A DNA stretch of 48,697 nt, from assembly GCA_003561535.1 (NCBI GenBank), contig PWWI01000316.1, forward strand, positions 1 through 48,697, read 5' to 3'. Source of the stretch: Nitriliruptoraceae bacterium (GTDB lineage: Bacteria > Actinomycetota > Nitriliruptoria > Nitriliruptorales > Nitriliruptoraceae). The position numbers were made by a program, and so were the translations under genes. Shown one piece after another: positions 33,449 to 40,669 of this stretch (the stretch's first letter is position 1; each line of letters opens with the position of its first letter). Under the pieces are notes generated by a model that searched no databases, was not told the DNA's origin, and saw only the letters and a program-made list of their open reading frames with translations.

Positions 33449-34570
33449 ATGACCTCAGCCCGCATGCTCAGGGTCATCGCGGCCGTGGTGCTCGCGGGCC
33501 TGGTGGTGGGTGCGGCTGGCCCGGTCACCCTCAGGCTCGTGGCGCTGGCCAGCGTCGCCGACGGGCTCGGGTTCGACCCACCCCGGCCCATGGCCCCCGA
33601 GGTGGTCCGCGAGCCGGGGGTGCTGGGTGGGGTCGAGGTGGACCGCTACCGGCCGGTGGCCGCCGAGCGCCGCGGACGGCTCCCTGACAACGTGACCATC
33701 TCGACACCACGAGCGCTCTCGCGGCCCGCGGTCGTGCTGCTGCCCGGCGCGACCCCGCCGGGCCGGGACGATCGCCGCGTGGTCGCGATCGCCACGGCCA
33801 TCGCTCGGGCCGACCGGGTGGTGCTCGTCCCGGAGCTCGAGGTCTACGACGAGCAGCTGCTGCCCGCCGACATCGAACGGATCACCGACGTGGCCATCGC
33901 CGCCGCGGCCGAGCAGCCGGGGGTGGTGCTCGCCGGGCTGTCCTTCGGCGGCAGCCTGGGCATGATCGCCGCCGCCGACCCCAGGCTCGACGACCGGGTG
34001 CGCCTGGTCGCCACCTTCGGTGCCTACGCCGACCTCGCCGGCGTCGTCCAGGCGGTCACCACGGGGATCTCGCTGGTCGATGGGGACCGCATCAGCTGGG
34101 ACCCTGACCCCCGGGCGGGCGACGTGGTCCGCGAGCAACTCCTCGGCCTCCTCGACCCCGAGGACCGCGCGCAGGTCACCGAGGCCCTCGACGACGACCT
34201 CGCCGTCACCGAGCTGCGTCCCGAGCTCCGCGCGGTCCACGACCTGCTGACCGACCCCGACCCGGCCCGCACCTTCGACCACCTCACCGCAGCGCCGGTG
34301 CGGGTGCAACAGCGGATCGCCGAGGTGTCCCCGGTCCGTGCCGCACCGCGGCTCGCCGCCCCGCTGGTCAACCTCCACGCGGTCGACGACCCCGTGATCC
34401 CGATCGGGGAGCAACGACGGTTCGAGGCCAGCTACCCGCAGACCCGCACCATGGAGCTGACCACCTTCGACCACGTCGGGCTCACCGACCAGGAACACGG
34501 ATGGTGGGTGACGGTGCAGGATCTGTGGCAGACCGCCCGGTTCGTGCACGCGATCCTCGACGCTCGGTGA
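33449..34570 (+). CDS. Membrane-anchored alpha/beta-hydrolase, 373 aa
   Basis: A hydrophobic N-terminus (residues 7-30, LRVIAAVVLAGLVVGAAGPVTL) works as a signal or anchor. Then VVLLPGATPPGRDD gives the oxyanion turn, VLAGLSFGGSLGMIAA the nucleophile elbow (GLSFG, Ser near residue 164), HAVDDPVIP a likely acid and FDHVGLTD the His. The fold is that of serine esterases or dienelactone-hydrolase-like enzymes; substrate unknown. GGAG lies before ATG 33449 with nine-base spacing. A perfect 11-bp hairpin follows the gene. Confidence 0.82.
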   Translation: MTSARMLRVIAAVVLAGLVVGAAGPVTLRLVALASVADGLGFDPPRPMAPEVVREPGVLGGVEVDRYRPVAAERRGRLPDNVTISTPRALSRPAVVLLPGATPPGRDDRRVVAIATAIARADRVVLVPELEVYDEQLLPADIERITDVAIAAAAEQPGVVLAGLSFGGSLGMIAAADPRLDDRVRLVATFGAYADLAGVVQAVTTGISLVDGDRISWDPDPRAGDVVREQLLGLLDPEDRAQVTEALDDDLAVTELRPELRAVHDLLTDPDPARTFDHLTAAPVRVQQRIAEVSPVRAAPRLAAPLVNLHAVDDPVIPIGEQRRFEASYPQTRTMELTTFDHVGLTDQEHGWWVTVQDLWQTARFVHAILDAR

Positions 34571-34652
34571 CCGAGCTCGCCTCGCGACCCGCACCGGTCG
34601 GGGTGGCCTCGAGCCCAGGGAGGCCCCGCACTCCCGACGGCCGGCGCGGAGA

Positions 34653-34683
34653 GGGCCCGGCGGCAGCTGCACCCGCCGGGCCC
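34653..34683. terminator. Two-way hairpin terminator, perfect 11-bp stem
   Basis: GGGCCCGGCGG (34653-34663) pairs with CCGCCGGGCCC (34673-34683) around a nine-base loop, between convergent genes. Confidence 0.75.
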
Positions 34684-34718
34684 GGGGACGGCGCGTGACA
34701 CCGCGCCGCAGCGGTGGA

Positions 34719-35810
34719 TCAGATGGGGACCGGCACGAAGCCGGCGGACGGGAACACCCCGACCATGTTGAGCACCGCGATCAGCAGGGTGGTCGCCACG
34801 ATGCTGGTCGCCGGCGGGTCCCAGTGCGTGTCACCGTGCATGAAGAAGATCCGCTGGGCCGCTTCACCGAGGAGCCCGCCGAGCAGCCCGAACAGGGCAC
34901 CGATCAGGACCCCCTCGAGCAGGACGATCTCGGCCTGGACCGCCGCGATCTCCGGCGCGACCCCGAACCCTCCGTAGGCCGCGACCGCCGTGGCCGCTGG
35001 CAGCGTCACGTGGTGGGTCACCGGAACCGCGACCTGCGGGGCTCGCATGTCGTCGAACCAGGAGAGGTTCAGGAAGACCAGGGTCGCCGCACTGAAGCCG
35101 AAGGCGAGGAACATGCTGCCGGTCCAGTAGAAGGTCAGGCCGGCCAGGGCACCGAAGGCGGCGCTGATGATCGCCACGTTGCACCACTTGTAGAACCACG
35201 GCAGCCACGGCTCGACGTCGAGGCGCTCCTCGGGGGCACCGTTGGCCCCGTCGGTCGCGTGGGTGTCGCCCCGCTCGAAGGGCGAGATGTCGAAGATGCC
35301 CTTCCCACGGACCTCACCGATGATGGGGAAGCGGAACACGATGCGGTGCACGAGCGCGGAGAGGACCACCGCCACAGCGATCGGGTCCCAGGGCAGGGAG
35401 AGCAGGTCGGACACGTAGAAGATGCCCCAGCCGAGGACACCGAACAGCCCGCCGACGACGAGCACGTCGGTGTACTTGCCCGCGCAGGCGACGATGATGT
35501 TCTTGCCCGGGTGGGCGCCCCAGTTGCCGCCGAAGCCGGGCCCGAAGTAGCCCTTCTTGGCCGCGTAGGCCGCCGCCGCGGCACCCGCGGCGAAGGTGAT
35601 GTGTGGCCCGAAGAACGCGCCGAAAGCGAGGTCGAAGGTGTAGCCCCCGAGCTCCATCCCGGCGATGTTGATCCCCGCGACCCTCAGGGCTTCGCCACCG
35701 ATCAGGACGAAGCCCATGAACACGAACGCAGGAAGAGCCCCGAGCGCCGCTCCCAGCACCCCGCCCGCGAAGGACGTGATGATCATCGTCAGTATCTCGG
35801 TCGCCTCCAT
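34719..35810 (-). CDS. Unrecognised multi-pass membrane protein, 363 aa
   Basis: At least seven hydrophobic segments in two halves. The first half holds GGVLGAALGALPAFVFMGFVLIGG, FDLAFGAFFGPHITFAAGAAAAAYAA and a Gly-rich loop YFGPGFGGNWGAHPGKNIIVA with ACAGKYTDVLVVGGLFGVLGW; then a charged loop around residue 180 (ERGDTHATDGANGAPEERLD) and a second set. Short loops with polar residues (GPHITF, HPGKN, GKYTD) between membrane segments look like re-entrant or pore-type elements, so a channel or transporter is possible. No family is recognised with confidence. AGGGA six bases before ATG 35810 supports the start. Confidence 0.7.
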   Translation of the reverse strand: MEATEILTMIITSFAGGVLGAALGALPAFVFMGFVLIGGEALRVAGINIAGMELGGYTFDLAFGAFFGPHITFAAGAAAAAYAAKKGYFGPGFGGNWGAHPGKNIIVACAGKYTDVLVVGGLFGVLGWGIFYVSDLLSLPWDPIAVAVVLSALVHRIVFRFPIIGEVRGKGIFDISPFERGDTHATDGANGAPEERLDVEPWLPWFYKWCNVAIISAAFGALAGLTFYWTGSMFLAFGFSAATLVFLNLSWFDDMRAPQVAVPVTHHVTLPAATAVAAYGGFGVAPEIAAVQAEIVLLEGVLIGALFGLLGGLLGEAAQRIFFMHGDTHWDPPATSIVATTLLIAVLNMVGVFPSAGFVPVPI

Positions 35811-36116
35811 CGTGCATCCCTCCACTGTCCGTCTCGATGACCGCCGGCGCAGCAACGATCGAAGGTGGACAGCGTTGGTCGCCGGAGGCCCGGGACCCAT
35901 GCGAGCGGGTCCCGCTGGTACCTGCGGTCTCCTCGAGGCCTCCTCTCACGGGCCCTGCTGGGTGCGGGTCGGGTCCGCAACCGCCCGGTCGGCGGCGCGG
36001 GGTTCTACTCCCTCTGTAGTGGACCGGGGCCGGCGAGAGAAGAGGCGATGGTCCTCGATCGGGCCCCAGGTCCGAAGGACCACCGGCCAGTGTCCAGGTG
36101 AGCAGCCACCTCGGGG
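35811..36116. other. Intergenic stretch between two minus-strand genes
   Basis: No gene seen. A small GGTCC-GAA-GGACC hairpin at 36069-36081 could end the amidase transcript. The rest should hold the promoter of the membrane protein gene. Confidence 0.35.
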
Positions 36117-37562
36117 TCAGGCGCGGCCGGTTCCACCGACGTCCTGGATGCGGGGGAAGGGTCGCGCCTGCTCGAGCTCGAAGGCGAGCTCCAGCAGGGG
36201 GCGCTCGTCCCCCCAGGTGGCCGACAGCATCGTGGAGGTCGGCAGCCCCCCAGCGTCGAGCGGCCCGGGGACGGCGATCGCCGGGAACCCGGCGACGTTG
36301 TGCAACGGCGTGATGGCGACCTGGCGGACCAGCCGCACGATCAGCTCCTCGTACCCGACCTGCGGGCTGAGGTAGCCGAGCGACGGCGTCCGCTGTGCCA
36401 CCACGGGGGACAGGACGACCTCGTGGTCACCGAACATGGCCGCGCACCGGCGTCCGGCGCGCTGCAGGCGTGCCAGCGCCGCGGGCATCTCCAGCAGCCG
36501 GCGCCGGGCATGCACCCGCAATCCGACCGACAGCGCGTCCATCCGCGACGGGTCGAACGCGCGGTCCAACGTCCTGCCGGTCACGGAGATGAGGAGCGAC
36601 AGCAGCCCCCAGTAGTGGAGGAAGTCCACCGCGAACCGTTCGTCCACCGGCATCGCGACGGGCTCGACCCGGTGGCCGGCCGACTCGAGCAGCGCCGCCG
36701 TGTCCTGCAGCGCCCGCCGGTTCGTGAGGTCGAGCTCGGCGGGCCCGACCGTCTCCTCCAACAGTCCGATGCGCAGGCGCCGCGACGAGGCACCGACGAC
36801 GCGTCCGATCGGAGGTAGCGCCGGGTTCCGCCAGCGTCGCTCCACGGCGTGGACGAACGCGGCCGTGTCCCGCACCGATCGGCTGACCACCCCCTCGGAG
36901 ATGAGGTTGATCGGCATCCTCTGAGCCTGCAGGCCGTCCAGGTGCCGACCTCGCGTGGGCTTCAGCCCCACCAGCCCCGCGGCCGCCGCGGGGATCCGGA
37001 TCGAGCCACCGCCGTCGTTGGCGTGGGCCAACGGCACGACGCCGGCGGCAACCAAGGCCGCCGACCCGCCCGAGGAGCCACCGACCGAGCGGTCCGGATC
37101 CCACGGGTTGCGAGCCGGGGGCGCACCGGCGAACTCCGTCGAGGCGTTGAGACCGAACTCCGGCATCCTGCTCTTGCCCAGCGCGGCCATCCCCGTGGCC
37201 AGGAACTGCCGGGCGTAGCGGCCATCGGCCGGAGCCGGCCCGGCGACGAACGCGGCTGTGCCGAAGGTGGTCGGCATCCCGGCCACGTCGGTGTTGTCCT
37301 TGACGTAGGTGGGGACGGCGTCGAGCTCCGAGTGCCGGTTCGGGACCCGGCGCGGCCGCGGCGCCTGGTGCGCGACGGCCCCGAGCGGCTCAGCGACCGC
37401 TCCGGCCCGACCCTGGGCCGCAGCAACGAGCTCATCCGCATGGACGGCCCCGCTCGCCACGAGCCGGCCGAGCGCGACCCCGTCGAGCTCGCCGAGCACG
37501 TCGTCGAAGAAGGCGTGGAGCCGCGTACCGGGCGGCGAGGGAGAGGCTGAGGCATCAGCCAT
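36117..37562 (-). CDS. Amidase signature family enzyme, 481 aa
   Basis: Ser-cisSer-Lys hydrolase: the Lys is K88 in PTYVKDNTDVAGMPTTFG, the Gly/Ser core is VGGSSGGSAALVAAG (residues 160-174) and the nucleophile Ser187 lies in NDGGGSIRIPAAAAGLVGLKPTRGR. Family members hydrolyse amides such as nicotinamide, indoleacetamide or the Gln of the GatCAB complex; no gatB or gatC lies near, so this is a stand-alone amidase. The C-terminal half contains SPVVAQRTPSLGYL and TPLHNVAGFPAIAVPGP, typical of the family. GGAGGGA is four bases before ATG 37562. Divergent from the BASS transporter gene. Confidence 0.92.
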   Translation of the reverse strand: MADASASPSPPGTRLHAFFDDVLGELDGVALGRLVASGAVHADELVAAAQGRAGAVAEPLGAVAHQAPRPRRVPNRHSELDAVPTYVKDNTDVAGMPTTFGTAAFVAGPAPADGRYARQFLATGMAALGKSRMPEFGLNASTEFAGAPPARNPWDPDRSVGGSSGGSAALVAAGVVPLAHANDGGGSIRIPAAAAGLVGLKPTRGRHLDGLQAQRMPINLISEGVVSRSVRDTAAFVHAVERRWRNPALPPIGRVVGASSRRLRIGLLEETVGPAELDLTNRRALQDTAALLESAGHRVEPVAMPVDERFAVDFLHYWGLLSLLISVTGRTLDRAFDPSRMDALSVGLRVHARRRLLEMPAALARLQRAGRRCAAMFGDHEVVLSPVVAQRTPSLGYLSPQVGYEELIVRLVRQVAITPLHNVAGFPAIAVPGPLDAGGLPTSTMLSATWGDERPLLELAFELEQARPFPRIQDVGGTGRA

Positions 37563-37770
37563 GCGTCCCTCCCGCTGTCGCCCGGACGTGCAACCGGTCA
37601 CGGTAGTGGGCGGCACGCCCCGACGACGACCCCCGGGCATGACCCGGGACGCACGCAGCCGGCCGCGCCACACCCCTGACCGGGGGGACGATCCGCGGCC
37701 GCCCAGCGCTGTCCAGCTCGATCCCCACGAGGTGGCGGGGTCGACGCGTGGCCATCTCCCCCGGTTGGGG

Positions 37771-37790
37771 TGGTGTCCCCGTGGACACCA
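37771..37790. promoter_or_regulatory. Operator-like palindrome TGGTGTCC-N4-GGACACCA
   Basis: A perfect 8-bp inverted repeat with a four-base centre, 45 bases before the BASS transporter start and in the region shared with the divergent amidase. The symmetry fits a dimeric repressor site; a hairpin in the leader is the alternative. A second palindrome CCCGGG-N5-CCCGGG lies at 37632-37648. Confidence 0.5.
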
Positions 37791-37835
37791 GACGCTCAAG
37801 TCTCCACGACCCGACATCGAGGTTGTGAGGTTCGC

Positions 37836-38720
37836 ATGGAGTTCGTGACGGCCGCCTTCAACATCGTCCTCGTGATCTTCATCACGTCGACGATGCTCAC
37901 CGCGGGCCTCGGGACGCGGATCGCTGATCTGACCAGCGTGCTGCGCCGCGGCTCGCTGCTCCTGCTCGTCCTGGCCGCCAACCTCGTCGTGGTCCCGCTG
38001 CTGGGTTGGGGGGTCGCGGCCGTGTTCGGCCTGAGCACCGCTGCGACCATCGCGCTGCTGCTGGTCGCCTCGTCGCCCGGGGCCCCCTTCGGCGCCAAGC
38101 TCGCGATGATCCAACGAGGCGACGTGCTCACCGGCTCGACGCTGCAGGTCCTGCTCGCTGCGGTGGGTTCGGTGACCTTCCCGCTGACCGCCAACGTGCT
38201 CTTCGGTTGGGCCGGACTCGGCGGAGATCTGAGCCTGCCCGTCGCCGATCTGGTCCGCAGCGTCGCGATCCTGCAGCTGGTGCCCTTCGCGATCGGGCTG
38301 TCGCTGCGCCACTGGACGGAGGCGATCGCCGCGAGCTGGGAGCCCGTCGCCCAGAAGGTGTCGTCGCTGTCCTTCGCGGCGGTCCTGGTGCTCGGGGCCG
38401 GGAGCTCGTGGGAGCAGATCGTCTCCCTCCTCGGCAGCCGGACGCTCCTGGCCGCAGCGGTGTTCACGGTGCTGTCCGCGATCGCCGGCGGGGTGCTCGC
38501 CACGGGTCCTCGCATCCGTCGCACCACCCTGGCCGGCATCGCGCCGTTGCGCAACGCCGGCCCCGCCTTCGCCGCCGTGGCCATCGCCTTCGACAGCGAC
38601 CCAGAGATCCTGGCCGCTCTCAGCGGCATCCTGCTGGTCGGGCTCCTCGTTGCCATCCCTGCGGCAGCCCGGCTGGCCGCCATGCGACCGGAGGCGGCTC
38701 CCGAGGGCGCAGTCGCCTGA
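37836..38720 (+). CDS. BASS-family (bile acid:sodium symporter-like) transporter, 294 aa
   Basis: About nine to ten hydrophobic helices and no soluble domain. Family-like features are ITSTMLTAGLGTRIADL at the first helices, ANLVVVPLLGWGVAAVFGL, LLLVASSPGAPFGAKLAMIQRGDV in the middle crossover region, and LRNAGPAFAAVAIAFDS late. Relatives carry organic acids, pantoate or bile acids with sodium; the cargo here is unknown. ATG 37836 has GAGG five bases upstream. Divergent from the amidase, which could supply or use the same carboxylate, but this is a guess. Confidence 0.8.
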   Translation: MEFVTAAFNIVLVIFITSTMLTAGLGTRIADLTSVLRRGSLLLLVLAANLVVVPLLGWGVAAVFGLSTAATIALLLVASSPGAPFGAKLAMIQRGDVLTGSTLQVLLAAVGSVTFPLTANVLFGWAGLGGDLSLPVADLVRSVAILQLVPFAIGLSLRHWTEAIAASWEPVAQKVSSLSFAAVLVLGAGSSWEQIVSLLGSRTLLAAAVFTVLSAIAGGVLATGPRIRRTTLAGIAPLRNAGPAFAAVAIAFDSDPEILAALSGILLVGLLVAIPAAARLAAMRPEAAPEGAVA

Positions 38721-38731
38721 GGTGGACGGGG

Positions 38732-40408
38732 TCAGCGCTGGCGTTCGTACGCCGCGGCGGCGGCGCGGTTGGTCGCGAAGATCCGGTCCGCCCCGACCGC
38801 TTCCGCCAGTCCGTACCTCGCCAGCAGGTCGGCGATCGGCCCGCGGACACGGCTGAAGGCCATGACCACGCCGCGGTCGGCTGCCGCAGCCATGCCGTCG
38901 GTGAGCGCCGCTGCCGCCGTCGGATCGATGTCGCTGACCGCCTCGAGGTCGATGACCAGCCAGCGGGTTCCCGGTTCGGCCGCCGCGGCGGTCAGGGTCG
39001 TGCGCACGTCCTCTGCGTTGGCGAAGAACAGGGGACCTTCGGGTCGCAGGATCCGGAGCCCGGTCCCCTCAACGGGCTCGTCGGCGGCCGTGTACCGGCC
39101 CTCGGGCCCGTCCGGGGGCACCCCGAGCGTCGACCAGGGCATGGCCGCGGCACGCCGTACGACGTCGATCGAGGAGGCCAGGGCCGCGACCACCAGTCCG
39201 GTCAGCGGACCGAGCAGCAGCACGGCGATCGCGCACCCGAGCGCGATCGCGAGGTCCCCGCGGCGCACCCGTGCGAGGTGCCGGAAGGTCGGCACGTCGA
39301 TGATCTTGACCACCGCGTTGGCCACCAGGCCGCCCAGCGCCGCCAGGGGGATGGCGGCGATGAGCCCGGAGAGGAACACCGCGGCGATCCCCGCCAGCAC
39401 GGCAGCGACCAGCGACGGCACCTGCGTCCGTGCTCCCGCAGCGGCCATCGCGGCGGTCCGCGACGCGCTGGCACCCATCGGCATCCCAGCGAACACCGCG
39501 GCCGCGACGTTGCTCAGGCCGTAGGCGAACACCTCGGCGTTGGGGTCGATCTCCTCACCGTGCTTGCGGCCCTCGCTCTGGGAGAGGACGGCGCCTTCCG
39601 CGATCGTCAACGCCGCGATGGCGAGCGAGACCGGCAGCAACAGCAACCACGCGTCCAGTGGCATGACCGGGAAGGAGGGGGCGGGAAGGCCGGCGGGGAC
39701 GGGTCCGAGGACGGCGACACCCTCGGGACGCAGCCAGGCGACGGCGCCACCGACGACGAGCAGAGCGATCAGCGACCCGGGCGTGCGAGGTGCGACCCGC
39801 CGCAGCGCTCGGACGATGACGATCGTGCCGACGCCGACCGCGACGCTCGCCATCGACGCCTCCGGCAGCGCCGCGATGAGTCCGATCACCTCGCGGACCC
39901 AGCCGTCGGCCTCGACGTCGACGGCGAGGATCCTGCGCACCTGCGAGGTGAGGATCTCGACCCCGAGCCCGGCGATGAACCCGACCAGCACGGCGTGGGA
40001 GAGGAAGCGGACCAGACCGCCGAGCCGCAGGAGCCAGGCCAACAGCAGGAGCAGGCCCGTCAGCAGCGCCGCACCCAGGGCGGCGACGGTCGGCTCGACA
40101 CCCATCGCGACGACGGGCACGAGTGCCGCTGCCAGCAGGGCAGCGATCGTCGCGTCAGGGCTGAACACGAGCCGCCGCGATCCGGTGGTCAGTGCGAACA
40201 CGAGCAGCGGCACGATGGAGGCGTAGATCCCGGTGGTCGGCGGCAGGCCGATCACGCTCGCGTAGCCGATGTTGATCGGCAGGGACAACGCGACCAGGGT
40301 CACGCCCGCCAAGACCTCGTTGACCGAGCGGCCCGCGGAGTCGAGCAACAGCGCGCCACCGACGGGCGGTATCGCTGGGAGCCGACGCGGACCTTCCTTT
40401 GCCGTCAC
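38732..40408 (-). CDS. SulP-family anion transporter with C-terminal STAS domain, 558 aa
   Basis: Residues about 25-410 form the membrane domain with the SulP marks NEVLAGVTLVALSLPINIGYASVIGLPPTTGIYASIVP, LVFSPDATIAALLAA, FVSHAV-like LVRFLSHAVLVGFIAGLGVEI and AGMPMGASASRTAA. The last 120 residues are a STAS domain (GTRWLVIDLEAVSDIDPTAAAALTDGMAAA, with the Asp-Ile-Asp loop). SulP proteins carry sulfate, bicarbonate or dicarboxylates. The GTG at 40408 is a best guess: no clear ribosome site, and in-frame ATG 40480 is an alternative. It ends eleven bases from the convergent BASS gene. Confidence 0.92.
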   Translation of the reverse strand: MTAKEGPRRLPAIPPVGGALLLDSAGRSVNEVLAGVTLVALSLPINIGYASVIGLPPTTGIYASIVPLLVFALTTGSRRLVFSPDATIAALLAAALVPVVAMGVEPTVAALGAALLTGLLLLLAWLLRLGGLVRFLSHAVLVGFIAGLGVEILTSQVRRILAVDVEADGWVREVIGLIAALPEASMASVAVGVGTIVIVRALRRVAPRTPGSLIALLVVGGAVAWLRPEGVAVLGPVPAGLPAPSFPVMPLDAWLLLLPVSLAIAALTIAEGAVLSQSEGRKHGEEIDPNAEVFAYGLSNVAAAVFAGMPMGASASRTAAMAAAGARTQVPSLVAAVLAGIAAVFLSGLIAAIPLAALGGLVANAVVKIIDVPTFRHLARVRRGDLAIALGCAIAVLLLGPLTGLVVAALASSIDVVRRAAAMPWSTLGVPPDGPEGRYTAADEPVEGTGLRILRPEGPLFFANAEDVRTTLTAAAAEPGTRWLVIDLEAVSDIDPTAAAALTDGMAAAADRGVVMAFSRVRGPIADLLARYGLAEAVGADRIFATNRAAAAAYERQR

Positions 40409-40579
40409 GCGTCGTCGCCCATGGCCACACCCTCGTCGTCGTAGCTGTGCACAACCGCCGACGGGCTCGGTCCGCCGCATGAACAGCGAAGGCATGTTGC
40501 TCGCCACGGCAGCGGGCCGCACCACCTCGTCGGGGTGATGCCGCCCGGCCCACGGACGTCGCGGTCCTGCACGTTCGCG

Positions 40580-40585
40580 TAGACT
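40580..40585 (+). promoter_or_regulatory. Candidate -10 box (TAGACT) of the LAL regulator gene
   Basis: GCGTAGACT, 84 bases before ATG 40670, in the divergent region with the SulP gene. The palindrome CGCAT-CC-ATGCG at 40593-40604 follows it. Confidence 0.33.
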
Positions 40586-40669
40586 AAGTGGACGCATCCA
40601 TGCGCTTGGGAGCCGGGCAGCGACAGCGGCGATGTTCGCCACGGCCCTCACGTCCCAACTGGTGGTGCG

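Noticed and set aside
38006-40444. An 812-residue plus-strand open frame
   Set aside because: Antisense to the SulP transporter and a shadow of the BASS gene; rich in His, Asp and Arg with no motifs.
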